Origin: Malachius bipustulatus
Taxonomy: Eukaryota > Arthropoda > Insecta > Coleoptera > Melyridae
Reading direction: 5' to 3'
DNA: 64,000 nt
Assembly: GCA_910589415.1 (NCBI GenBank)
Contig: OU342638.1
Location: 34,445,579 to 34,509,578 of the forward strand
The notes beneath the pieces are model-generated. The model made no database searches, was not told where the DNA came from, and was given only the letters and a program-made list of their open reading frames with translations. Below are positions 10,941 to 22,599 of this stretch, piece after piece; position 1 is the stretch's first letter; the number at the start of each line of letters is the position of its first letter. Both the position numbers and the translations under genes were made by a program.

Positions 10941-13900
10941 CAGAATTACAAAAAAAAAAAAATTGGAGAATTTCAGACGACAGAAATATTTGGCTGCCTC
11001 GAAGAGAATTTCAGACGATTAGAAGGAATAAATGATTTTTTTTTAAATATCAAAAATATGCAGAGAAGAGGGACATGATTTACTACATTTGGAAAACTGT
11101 CACGAAAATTTGACAGTTACAATGGTGAAGAATTTCAGAAGATGTAATAGAAATTTGGGTTCCCCCTTAGAATTTCAGACGATTAATGGGATTGGACGGC
11201 ATAAAAAAAGCGGAGAAGAGATAATCGATTTATTCCAAAAATTCTAGAAATATTTTGAGCAGGGGGCATGCTTTATCACATTTAGAAAAAAATCATAAAA
11301 CTTTGTCGGTTACAATACTGGAGAATTTCAGGCGATTAGAGAGAGAGGATGGTTTAAAGAAATTATAGAAATGCGGAGAAGAGCATGATTTATTATAAAA
11401 ATTCAAAAAAGTTTAGGAAGGGGTGCATGTTTTATTACGTTTAGAAAAAAATCACAAAAGTTTGACAGTAACAATAATACTGGAGAGTTTTAGACGTTGT
11501 GATGGAAATTTGGGTGTCTCCAGAGAATTTCAGGTGATTAGTAAAGGGAGGAGATGGTTTTAATTTTTATTATTTTTTTTAAATTCGGAGAAGAGAGACG
11601 GAATTTATTACAAAAATAAAATAAAAATTGAGAAGGGGGGGGGGGCATATTTTATCACATTTGGAAAAAAAATCACAAAATTTTGACAGTAACAACAATA
11701 CTGAAGAACTTCAGACGATTAGAGGCAGTGAATGGTTTACCAAAATTTTAAAAATGCTGAGAAGACAGACATATGTTTTATTACAAAAATCGTAAAAATG
11801 TTTCGGGAAGAGGGGCATGTTTTATTATATTTAGAAAAATTCAAAAATATTTTCAAATGGGGGCATGTCTTATTACTTTTAGAAAAAATGGCAAAAGTTT
11901 GACAGTTATAATACTGGAGAATTTCTGACGATTAGAGGGAGTTAATGATATACAAAAATAAAAAAAAAATGCGGAGAAGAGAGACATGAATATTTCGAGA
12001 ACGAAAATATTTAGAAAAAAATCATAAAACTTTGACAGTTGCAATACTGGAGAATTTGAGACGATTAGAGAGAAGGGATGGTTTATTATTATTATTTTTT
12101 TATTTATTTATTTTATTAGTTTTATTTACAGTAACAATATTGAAGAATTTCAGACGATGTAATAGAAATTTGGGTGCCCTGAGAGAATTTAAGGCGATAA
12201 GAGAGAGGGGTTGGTTTAAATAAATTTTTAAAAATGCGGAGAAAAGAGACATGATTTATTGTAAAAATTCAAAAATGTTTTAAGAAGGGGAGCATGTTTT
12301 ATTACATTTAGAAAAAATCGCAAAAGTTTAACAGTTATAATACTGGAGAATTTCAGACGATGTGATAGGAATTTGGGTGTCCCCAGAGAGTTTTTGTCGA
12401 TGAGAGGGAGTGAGTTGCATAAAAAATCGAAAAAAATGCGGAGAAGAGAGACATGAATATTTCGAGAACGGAAATATTTAGAAAAAAAATCATAAAACTT
12501 TGACGGTTGCAATACTGAAGAATTTGAGACGATAAGAGAGAAGGGATTATTGTTTTTTTTACTTTATTTATTTATTTTATTAGCTTTATTTACAGTAACA
12601 ATATTGAAGAATTTCAGACGATGTAATAGAAATTTGGGTGCCCTGAGAGAATTTCAAGCGATTAGAGAGAGGGGATTGTTTTAAAAATAAAAAAAAAATG
12701 CGGGGAAGAGAGACGTTATTCATTACAAAAATTCTAGAAAAAAATGAGAAGGGGGGCATATTTTATCACATTCGGAAAAAAAGTCACAAAAATTTGACAG
12801 CAACATAACAATACTGGAGAATTTCAGGCGATTAGAGGGAGTGAATGGTTTAAAACAATATAAAAAAATGCTGAGAAGACAGACATGTTTTATTACAAAA
12901 ATCGTAAAAATCGTAAATCGTAAAGACAGTAACAATATTGAAGAATTTCAGACGATGTAATAGAAATTTGGGTGCCCTGAGAGAATTTAAGGCGATAAAA
13001 GAGAGGGGTTGGTTTAAATAAATTTTTAAAAATGCGGAAAAAAGAGACATGATTTATTGTAAAAATTCAAAAATGTTTTAAGAAGGGGGACATGTTTTAT
13101 TACATTTAGAAAAAATCACAAAAGTTTGACAGTAACAACCCTGTGGAATTCCAGACGTTGTGGTTGAAATTTGGGTGCCCCCAAAGAATTTCGGACGAGT
13201 AGAGGGAGTGAATGGTATAAAAAATAAGTAAAAAATGCTAAGGAGAGAGACATGATTTATTACAAAAATTCTAAAAATGTTTTGAGAAGGGGGGCATGTT
13301 TTATCACATTTAGAAAAAAATCACAGAAGTTAGACAGAGCAGAATTATGGAGAATTTCAGAAGATGTGATAAAAATTTGGGTGCCCTCAGAGAATTTCAG
13401 GCGATTAGAGGGATGGGATGGTATAAAAAATTGAAAAAAAGTGGAGAAGAGACATGATTTATTACAAAAATTATAAAAATATTTTGAGAAGGGGGGCATG
13501 TTTTATCACAATTAGAAAAAAATCACAAAAGTTTGACAGAGCAGAATTATGGAGAATTTCAGACCTTGTAATGGGAATTTGGCGCCCCCAGAGAATTTCA
13601 GGTGATTAGAGGGATGGGTGGTATAAAAAATAAGTAAAAAAATGCAGAGGAGAGAGACATGATTTATTACAAAAATTCTAAAAATGTTTTGAGAAGGGGG
13701 GCATGTTTTATCACATTTAGAAAAAAATCACAGAAGTTAGACAGAGCAGAATTATGGAGAATTTCAGACGATGTGATAAAAATTTGGGTGCCCTCAGAGA
13801 ATTTCAGGCGATTAGAGGGATGGGATGGTATAAAAAATTGAAAAAAAGTGGAGAAGAGACATGATTTATTACAAAAATTATAAAAATATTTTGAGAAGGG

Positions 13901-14480
13901 GGGCATGTTTTATCACAATTAGAAAAAAATCACAAAAGTTTGACAGAGCAGAATTATGGAGAATTTCAGACCTTGTAATGGGAATTTGGCGCCCCCAGAG
14001 AATTTCAGGTGATTAGAGGGATGGGTGGTATAAAAAATAAGTAAAAAAATGCAGAGGAGAGAGACATGATTTATTACAAAAATTCTAAAAATGTTTTGAG
14101 AAGGGGGGCATGTTTTATCACATTTAGAAAAAAATCACAGAAGTTAGACAGAGCAGAATTATGGAGAATTTCAGACGATGTGATAAAAATTTGGGTGCCC
14201 TCAGAGAATTTCAGGCGATTAGAGGGATGGGATGGTATAAAAAATTGAAAAAAAGTGGAGAAGAGATATGATTTATTACAAAAATTATAAAAATATTTTG
14301 AGAAGAGGGGCATGTTTTAATTCATTTAGAAAAAAAAACAGATAAGTTTGATATTCACAATACTAAAGAATTTCAGGGGATGTAATAGAAATTTGGGTGC
14401 CCCCAGAGAATTTCAGGCGATTAGAGCGAATTGACAGATATAAAAAATTCCAAAAATATACTAAGAAGGGGGGACATGGT
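10940..14480 (+). repeat. Satellite-like tandem array, ~203 bp monomer
   Basis: Each monomer contains gaatttcagacgat..aatttgggtgcccc, gagaatttcaggcgattagag, gcggagaagagacatgattt, and ggggggcatgttttatcaca followed by an a-rich caaaagtttgacag. The ggggcatg landmark recurs roughly every 200 bp through the region. Left-hand copies are diverged and carry indels; right-hand copies are nearly identical, which suggests recent amplification there. The ORFs in both directions are by-products of the repeat. Confidence 0.8.
13252..14313 (+). repeat. 407 bp dimeric higher-order repeat, ~2.6 copies
   Basis: Two monomer types (A and B) alternate, with landmarks at about 13289 A, 13491 B, 13697 A, 13898 B, 14104 A and 14305 B. 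The A-to-A distance is 407 bp. The dimers are almost identical; for example, the first copy differs from the next two at one codon of a shared ORF (GAA versus GAC context). This is the homogenised core of the larger array. Confidence 0.8.
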
Positions 14481-14899
14481 TTTTATTATAGATTTGGAGA
14501 AATTGTATACATATTTAGGACAAAAAATGTAGAAAAAATGTAGAAAAATGTAAAAATTCAAGAAAAAAAAATCGTTTGCATATTTGCCATTAATAGAAAG
14601 ACAAGAATGTTATAAAAACATAAAGAAATAGAATAATAAAAATATTTCAAACAATTTTAAGCTTTTCTGAGCAATTCCAGCAATAGTCTTCTGACTGCTG
14701 AACTTCTATAGTGCCGGTCTTGTGATTCAATTCAATTCAATGAAACCGCACCAGCGCCCAGACAAATTAAAATAAAGTCGGCTCAAGTTAAATTAATCAA
14801 AGAAAAATAACCGCAAAATCCGAAAAAAGTTAACTATCAAAAAAAAAACCGCATACCCCCAAAATTAGGGCTTAAAATGAAATTAAATCAATAAATAAT

Positions 14900-15460
14900 T
14901 CAAAAAAGCCACGTGACTCAACTCCGACTCGACAATAATGTAACCTACCGAGCCCACTTAACCAAGCTCACTTTAGTCGTGTCCCCTTCCCCACTCCGAG
15001 ACGACATTCTCCTTCTAAGATACCTGTCCTACCTGTGCGCGCAACTACGTGGACTTAGAGCTAAGCTGAGTGAATCGAGCGGATTCCATCGTCGAGGGGG
15101 CTCGTAAAAAAAACTCGAAAAACCATCGGGAAACAGCGAGACAAACCCCCCGAAACGGTCACCCTCTCCTCCAGAGATCGGACGTAGGAAAAGTGGTGCT
15201 TCCCGTCGACAATTCGCGATAATTCCCAGTGACGTTTCAAGCTGTTCGTGTCTTGATTACGGTGTGTATAAAGTATAACTTCTTATATACCTACCTAGCG
15301 GTGCCTGCCGGATCGGAATTTGTTATATTATTAGGTGTGTTTGTGGGGCCCTGTTGCCTTTTCGGCCTGTCTTGCGGTAATTATTATTCTTGTGGCCTGT
15401 GGGGTTGGTTGATTTGGTTTCGTGTTTCTTGATATTTGAGGAGATTTTTTTTCAAAAAAG
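14900..15460 (+). promoter_or_regulatory. Candidate promoter and noncoding first exon with donor at 15461
   Basis: This stretch is clearly richer in G, C and CpG than its surroundings (cacgtg, gtcgagg, cccccgaaacgg, cggacg, gtcgacaattcgcg). It ends in ttcaaaaaag|gtgagt, a near-consensus donor at 15461. The next + strand gene has its start codon in an exon whose acceptor (tctttttcag, ending 27150) lies upstream of the ATG, so a noncoding upstream exon is required somewhere. This is the best candidate I see. The link across 11.7 kb is inference; no transcript start can be fixed from sequence. Confidence 0.4.
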
Positions 15461-15474
15461 GTGAGTGTTTTTAT

Positions 15475-15505
15475 GTTATTTATTTATTTATTTATTTATT
15501 TATCG
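15475..15505 (+). repeat. (TTTA)n microsatellite
   Basis: About seven tandem ttta units lie just inside the candidate first intron. Confidence 0.8.
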
Positions 15506-15944
15506 GTTATCTGGGAATTGTAATAAATAATTCCGAAATCGTTTCGTCATAATTACCATTTAAATTAATTAAATTACGTAAAAACGTTCGTTTAATTCGA
15601 AACCATAATTAATAAATTACCGATTTTACCTACATTCCGATTACATCACTCGGTATAATATAAAAATAACTCCTGTTACTTTAGCAGGTTATTTATAGAT
15701 AACCGTTACTGCGATTACTTTTTGCTACCCCCCCCCCCCCCTCACTTGTATCAAATGATTTTTTCCTATTCAAATGCGAAATATGAATGATAAGAACTTA
15801 CAGGGTGATTATAAAAAAATGATTCCTTGAATTAGAAAAATCGAGAGAGAAAAAATTAAAAATAACTTTTTTTCCCATAAAAACGAGTGATGAAAATCGA
15901 AAAATCACTGCAAAACAAAGATACCCTCGTGGTTTTTCTTCATA

Positions 15945-17400
15945 TTGAGGGGGTGTTTGATATCTGCTCCCAAAAGCAGCAGCAGCGTTGACGAGTGTCA
16001 TCAACCACCAACACAACAACCAGGTAACTGCGGGCTTTGCTGGAAGGCAGAAGAGTCCAAGCAACATGTCCATGGTAGTGCCTACTCAACCAGTTCAACA
16101 ACAAAGGTCTTGGCTGACGATATGGTCACTTACGTTAGTCAAAAAATATGTTGATACTTTAGAACTCATGCAAGGAGGTCTCAATGTTGTGGTGGATGAA
16201 TGGTCCTAGAGAGTTGAGCTCTTCGCAAAAAGAAAGAAAAGAGCTCTGAAGGTAACTACCAAGATCTAACATTGCATCTGGTCAAGATGCAAAACTGACC
16301 CAGAACTTACTGCCGAAGATCATGGATAAAATCAAAATGGCCTTGATGATGGAGCGCAAAAGGTCATTTGGCAAAAAGTGAGGACTAAAACCCATTTTAA
16401 CACAGGGGTGTCTCTTCTGGTGGCCTAAGGTTAACCAGAGCCAAGTCCTGCATGCCTAAGCATTACCAGAACAACGGCAGCATTGCAGGTCATGCTGGAA
16501 CCACCTCCCAAGAGAGAGACTACCATAAGGGTTTATAGGCCCAAACAAAATAACTAGGGAGAGACTTGAACGTCAAACACTCCAGAAAAGATACAATCGC
16601 AGCCCCCATCTTGGAAATAACAAGTTCTGAGGTATACCTTTGTATTATACCTTGAAACAGTTCGGGTACAAAGATGTCTCAAAGACGGATATAGGAACAG
16701 GAATGGTGTGTTTGGGGCATGGGGTGTATCCCAGATTTAACATGCATATGACGTAGGGGACATATGCAACAATTTTTCAGGCTGAAGTAAGTGAAGTTGG
16801 GGAGAGTGGTAAGAAGAATCTACAAAGTCGAGGAAACCTACATCATCTCCGACAAGCTGGTTCTTTGCAAGACCTTTTTCAAGACCTTTGCAAGATCTTT
16901 TGGTCCGTTGCAAGACCTCATTGATCCAGTCAAATACACTAGAAGGTGACTTTTTCTTGGGTACCTAGTCACCAAGCCCCGTAAAAGTCAGAAGAGGCGC
17001 TACAGAAAACTTCACTGCCTGGGCTTGAACCAAATTTTTTGCAAAAACACCAATACGTCACTTGGGGCAGTGTTTCAATGGGAGAGACTCCAAAATAAAG
17101 CACACTGGAGATTCCTATTTAAGGGATCATCTACATAAGGTTGGCATCCACGGAGAAGAACCTGGTAGACTCTGCCATAAAGAAGATAAAACGGTTTCTC
17201 ATCGCCTCGTCATTATACCGCGATTCCCGAACGCCTGGACCCTTTCAATGGGCTCCTCAATGTTAGGTGGTTTTTCTTGAGACCACTTGGCCCCAGCCCA
17301 GATCCCTGTCGGTTAGGCAGACCTCGGTTAAAGGACCTTGAACCTCGTTAAATCGAAGGAATATTTTTTTTGAGAGAGCCCTACATGTCGAGGTTATAAT
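15945..17400. other. GC-richer degenerate sequence, unidentified
   Basis: The base composition is more like coding or TE sequence than like the flanks. Several short ORFs overlap, all broken by stops, with no motif I can place. It may be the remnant of a retroelement or processed gene. The repeated phrase gcaagacct(tt) near 16868-16915 suggests small local duplications. Confidence 0.3.
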
Positions 17401-17414
17401 TTTTACAAATATTT

Positions 17415-17625
17415 CATGGATAGATCGGTAGCACAACTGGTTAGCGTGCCGCCACTAAACGGGTTCGAATCCCAGTCTTGCCATGGTTGTTATGTTCGTC
17501 CATAAAACTATTTATAATTTATAATTTTTTGTGTGGCGAGATGAGATCGTCCTCGAGGCCAAAATGACCATAATGGAGCCTCATCTACATAGCTAAAACC
17601 GATTTTCCTTTTTTTATAAAAAATA
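17415..17625 (+). mobile_element. tRNA-derived SINE
   Basis: An RNA polymerase III A box (tagcacaactgg, 17429-17440) and a consensus B box (ggttcgaatcc, 17462-17472) lie only ~33 nt apart. There is no complementary acceptor stem, so this is not a working tRNA. The head ends cttgcca and is followed by a tRNA-unrelated body and a T-rich tail near 17610-17622. This is the structure of a SINE head from a decayed tRNA. Confidence 0.6.
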
Positions 17626-18297
17626 TTCTATCATAATAATTAACGTACCAAGCAACGAACCCTCAAAGTCTCAAAATAATCGAATCTTCAATTATTCAAA
17701 TTTCAACGCAATTCAGTTTTTCCTTTTTTACAAGAGGTGGTAAATCGCGTTAGTGACGCATGCGCAATTACTCGGTACACCACTTGCGCATCTTATTATC
17801 TTGGAGCGCGCCAGATTCAAAAAATTCAATACGGAATCTAACAATATAATTTACTACCGGTAGTAGTACCTACATAATAGAAAAAATAAATAAGAATTAT
17901 TATATATTTTACAATTTACACGGTAAATAGAGAATAAGTGTACATAATAGGCAGGTATAGGTATAACAAGAAGTGTAATATTTACACGAAGAGATGGCTT
18001 ATTTAAAAACCGTGAAGCGAGACGTATATAATGAACATACAAAAAAACACAAATTACTTATTTACTATGAAATTCTTTGATGCAATTTCGAGGTGTGACG
18101 TAAAGTCATCAGGTTTCTTAAATGGGTGCTATTATATCACGGCGTTTTAGGTTAGAGAAATCCGGCAACGTCCGTGAATTAAAAATTTATTACGAATTAA
18201 ATTTAGATTGATCCTCGTGCAAGATGTCTGCGTGTGATCTTTTTATGATTTTTATGATCATAACTTAGACCCAAAATGTCTTATAATGTTCCTCTTA
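17626..18297. other. AT-rich DNA, nothing recognised
   Basis: No gene, RNA or repeat signal was found beyond short ORFs. Confidence 0.4.
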
Positions 18298-19664
18298 TAC
18301 AGGATGATTCATCATGATTAATGCGACCTAGCTAAATGCCTGTGGTAGGAGACATCGTGACAAGTCTAAATTTATGGCAATTTTTTTACCAACAGAGGTA
18401 CGAAGATATAGGGCGGTTTCCGAGGTGTTTTCTATATTTGGGCTTAAATTTTAAACACTCTTCTATTGAGGCACTTGAAGATGGACTATCGACAAATTGA
18501 AAATCCAGGACCGTATTTGAAAAAAAAATGGTTTGCACTTTATTGACAGAAAAGAAGATTTTACGATCGGCTTTCGGGAAAAAAGCATCGGATTCGGAAA
18601 GTACTGGAAAAATGCTCTGAAAAATTGTTTCTGGATCATTTCAGAAGCTAAGGTACCTACTGCGAATTTACAGGATAGCCTTTTACCAGTCTTTTATATC
18701 TCGTAACCAGGGCCGTACTTGGAGAAAAATTTTTCTTATTTTTCTTTAAAGAAAAGCACATTCTTCGATCGACTTTCGGCATAAAAGGCATCGGATTTGG
18801 AAAGTTCAGGAAAAATGCCTTAAAATGAGCTTCTTAAATAGAAAAAACAGTATGTGCGATATGAGAAGCTTATTTCGTAGTATTTTTACTGTACTCTCCG
18901 AATCCGATGACGTTTTCGCCGAAAATCGAATGAAAAATGTATTTTTCTTTCAAAAAATGCGATCAAATTTTTATCCAAGTACGGCCCTGGTTCCTAGAAT
19001 TACATACAAGTCTGGAAATAGGCTATCCCGTAAATTTGGCAGTACATCAGTTTTTTAAATGATTTCAAATGAATTTTGACGAACATTGGCAACGTTTTTA
19101 CGGCAAAATTTAAAAATGAAGTTTATACTTTGATCTCTTTTTGTGAGCCTGTTTGAAGTGTGCCGCGCGATTTAAGAAGTTCATTATACAGCATTTTTCT
19201 TGTACTTTCCGAATCCGATGTCACTTTTTCAGAAAGTCCATCTGAAAATGTGAATTTTTGTAAAAAAAAATGAGAACAATTTTTCTTCAAGTACGGCCCT
19301 GGTTTGTGAATTTAAAATTCTGGCAGCAGGCTATCCCATAAATTCGTAGTACGACAGCTTTTGAAATGATTTTCAATTAATTTCCTTTGATTTTATTTTG
19401 TGAAAATCCGCTTTTATGTCAAAAAAAGAGCAAACTATTTCTTTTCGAGTACGGTCCTGGACTTCCTATTTGTCGATAGGTTATCTTGAAGTGTAATCTT
19501 GAAGTAGAAGGGTGTTTCTGCAAAATTTGGTTGGATTTCATATCTCATAAAATCGTTGCAAAGATATCGCCGTTTAAAATTTAAGCCCAAACATAGAAAA
19601 CACCCTGTAGTTGCCAAAAAAAAAATTGTCTCCTACCTGGCATTTAGTCATGAATCACCCTGTA
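18298..19664. mobile_element. Large fold-back element, ~1.37 kb, TA flanks
   Basis: The left end tacaggatgattcat and the right end atgaatcaccctgta are inverted copies. The inverted similarity continues inward: a shared gtgttttctatRtttgggct block and aaatttaagccc on the other arm. The motif ccagggccgtacttgg appears near 18709, with aagtacggccctgg near 18973 and 19290. The arms meet near 18.84 kb, so nearly the whole element is an inverted repeat, with internal sub-repeats in each arm. Both ends are flanked by TA. There is no transposase ORF, so it is non-autonomous. Confidence 0.75.
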
Positions 19665-19669
19665 TAGCA

Positions 19670-20077
19670 GTCTCAAGTCAAAAAATTTATGTAAAATTCA
19701 TGACGATAAATACTTAAATCCGGTCGGTGATAGTGACGTCATACTGCTTGAGCCAAGATTTTACTTTGCTCATATTAAGAAGAAAGTCAATAATTGCTTA
19801 ATGACCCGTTAACCTCTCTTATCTGCAATAACGGGAACCGTCGTTTGGCAATACAATGAAATTAAATCTGCAGGGGTCTAAAAATTTTACCTGGAACTCA
19901 ATAACACCAATAATGAAGATGACCAAGTCGAGAGTGGTCATGTCTATTCTTGTCTTGTTGCACCAAATTAGTTAATAATTAAACATTCCTATATTATACT
20001 TAATGCTGGATGGGATGTTCCTCAATAAGACGTGATTTTACTAAGAGCTAATTTTTCTATTTTATGATTTATTATTC
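19670..20077. other. AT-rich DNA, nothing recognised
   Basis: This is the sequence between two fold-back elements, with no gene signal. Confidence 0.4.
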
Positions 20078-20906
20078 TACAGGGTGTCGCAGTTTATAGT
20101 AGCTAAACTTCATTCAGTATTCGATGGAAAAAGTCATTTTAAGAAGGAAAGTTTAAGAAAGTTCTTAGTTCTCGAGATTAGTTGAGTTTTCTGAAAGTAA
20201 ATTAATTTTTTTGAATTTCTCTAAATTAGCTCAATTAAGACTCTCATCAAAAATTTTCACAGTATCTGCGTTAATTGAAGTACATAATCCCAAAGAAACA
20301 TTATTCAATCCAGTGACGGAGATCTGGGTATGTCGTTACTTTCTTTTTTGAATAATTTCTATGCCACTGACTTTAATTAATGCAGATTTGATATTTTTGG
20401 TGGATACGTCGTGTTGTTTATAGGAGAAAAGTCATCCTACGTTTTTGTCGTAGGATGCTTCGTTTTCGAGATAAAACCCCTACGAAATAAAATATCATAA
20501 AAATCAATGCTAATGATCTTTACAGAAATAAATCATTATTGAAGCGTGAAGTGGAATATCTTGAAAACAGTGCGTCCTACAACAAAAACGTAGCATGACT
20601 TTTCTCCTCTAAACAAGATGGGGTATCTGCCAGAAATATCAAATTTGCATTCAAGTCAGTGGCGTAGAAATTATTTAATAAAAAAGTAACAACACACCTA
20701 GGATTTCTTTGCGAGCATCAAATGATTTACTTCAATTAGCGCAGCTACTGTAAAAATTTTTGAGAAATTCCATTGAGCCAATTTTGAGATATTGAAAAAA
20801 AATTCTTTCAGAAAACTCAAACCCTGTATCTAGAAACTTTTTTCCTTAAAATGACTTTTTCTATTGAATGATGAAGTTACGCTACCATGAAATGGGACAC
20901 CCTGTA
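20078..20906. mobile_element. Fold-back element, ~830 bp, arms ~390 bp
   Basis: The left end tacagggtgtcgca pairs with the right end tgggacaccctgta. The arms match inward almost to the middle: aaaaagtcattttaag with cttaaaatgactttt, gagttttctgaaag with ctttcagaaaactc, atgccactgactt with aagtcagtggcgta, and cctacgtttttg with caaaaacgtagc. The unpaired centre is near 20.47-20.52 kb. No ORF is present. The ends resemble those of the 18.3 kb element (tacaggRtG) but the arms are different, so it is a related or convergent non-autonomous family. Confidence 0.75.
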
Positions 20907-20909
20907 TAT

Positions 20910-21890
20910 TTTTTGATGTTTTTTTGATTATTATACCTACTGAGGAAATTAAGTTCAAGTTCAAGAAAATTTTCAGAATGATTTTTAGGATCCTTCGTTG
21001 ACCCTAACCCTAGTCATGATTCTACAGAATTCCAAAATAATCGCCCTAATTATATTTAACAAATTTTTCAAAAATCTTATCAAATTCACGAGTTTTCGAT
21101 TTTCAATTTTTCACAATTTCAAAAAAGCTATTCGCTTACTCTTTGTAAAATAAAACATTCTGTATATTATTATGACAAAGGGAAAATAAGTTGTCAATCA
21201 AGCAGATATTTATTTATCAAATCAAAAAGTCCCATATTCTGGGAACATTTTGGTGGTCACTGTAAATTTGTTTTTTTATATCAAATTTATGCTCTCTTAT
21301 TGCTGCAATTAATGACCATATGGCTTTACTCGAGAACATACGGAATTAACTAGAACAAAAATTGAGGTAATGGAGTATCAGCTGTTTCATAACCTTCAGT
21401 TCAGAGCAGTTCTAAAAAAATCCACCAGTAGGGCGCTGCTGTTGCTGGAGATCAGCAATATAGTTCATTTTTACGTGGTTCGTGACGTGGGTTTATATCA
21501 GTTTGATAAACAATTTCATTTTGAAAATGACGTCTTGTTGTAGTGTACGTCAAGAAACGCGTGGCTTTCGAAATCTCAAAAATCCAGAACTCGCGTCAAT
21601 TGGATTTTCCAATAAAAAGGCCACCATTTGATCTCAAATTTTTTCTCTTATTTGCAAGTACTTAAGCAGTTTTTGCGATTTCATGCAGATATCCAACATA
21701 CGAATTGAATTTAATTGACCTCCAGTCACAGTAGCGCCACCTACCGGGAAATTTTGTCCTCAACGTAAAATGATTTTTTGGTTTCGGTCAATTTTTTTAT
21801 AGCTTTAGGGTTAATCAAACTGAGAATGAAGCGTTTTGGCAAAAGCGAGTCTTAACTAAGTCTTTTTTATTAAAAATACATTTTTATTTT
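20910..21890. other. AT-rich DNA, nothing firmly recognised
   Basis: A moderately GC-rich patch at 21.38-21.78 kb contains a short open frame starting atgacgtcttgttg near 21528. It closes after about 34 codons. No splice partner was found. Confidence 0.35.
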
Positions 21891-21899
21891 TACCCAGAT

Positions 21900-22520
21900 G
21901 GTTTCTGAACGAAGCCCTCGCTTATATTTTTGGTCCATTTCCCATTTTCAATTAGTTTTAATTTTTTTTTTTTTGAGAAGAAATATTTTTTTCCCGGGTA
22001 CGTTCAAGTAGAAAACGATTACGTTTTGACAAAATGAATTTTTTCATAATTTCTTTCTTGAAATGATTTCTGAACGCAGTCCATCAATAAATTCTTCACT
22101 CGAGTCTTTGAATTCACCCCCTCCCCCAAATCACTCCATAAAACATCTTCCATGATACTTTTTAATCATTCTGAACGCAGCCCTCGTTTCGATTTTCGGT
22201 TGAAGATCTTATCTTTCTAGTTTCTAAATAATTCTTTCCCAAGTAGGTACCTAATTCTACAATGACGCGGTTACGTTTTGCACAAATCATACTTTCTTTA
22301 AATGGTTGCTGTACGCAGTAAAAAAAAATTTATTCAAGTTTGGCGGATCATTCTCAAATTTCTAACAGATTTTTCACCTTGAAAAATTATAAGAAGAGAG
22401 AGATGAAAGACCAGTTCACTAGGATTTGGTTACTTTTTTTCCAATAATAATTGTACTGTTATTGTAAGTAGTCGTAGTTGCTGAACGGAGCCATCCTTGG
22501 GAGTTTAAGAGCTCCAGCTA
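21900..22520 (+). repeat. Diverged tandem repeat marked by ctgaacgcagccctcg
   Basis: Variants of (t)ctgaacgcagYcc occur near 21906, 22073, 22170, 22310 and 22480, each with nearby gttacgtttt and t-rich blocks. The spacing is irregular (about 100-170 bp), so it is an old decayed array. Confidence 0.45.
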
Positions 22521-22599
22521 AAAAAAGCTGAAAATCTTCTTTTCCCATTACATGGTGGAAATTTTCCCTTAAGAAAGTCTAAGGGGAATTTTTACCATG

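Noticed and set aside
13252..14313. Identical 60- and 79-codon ORFs on both strands, three times each
   Set aside because: They are the same stretch of a 407 bp satellite repeat read repeatedly; no start context or family.
17421..17481. tRNA gene
   Set aside because: The A and B boxes are too close together and the acceptor ends are not complementary, so a SINE head fits better.
21528..21640. Possible THAP-type zinc finger start (atgacgtcttgttgtag...)
   Set aside because: The frame closes after about 34 codons and the second cysteine of the motif is missing; no downstream exon found.
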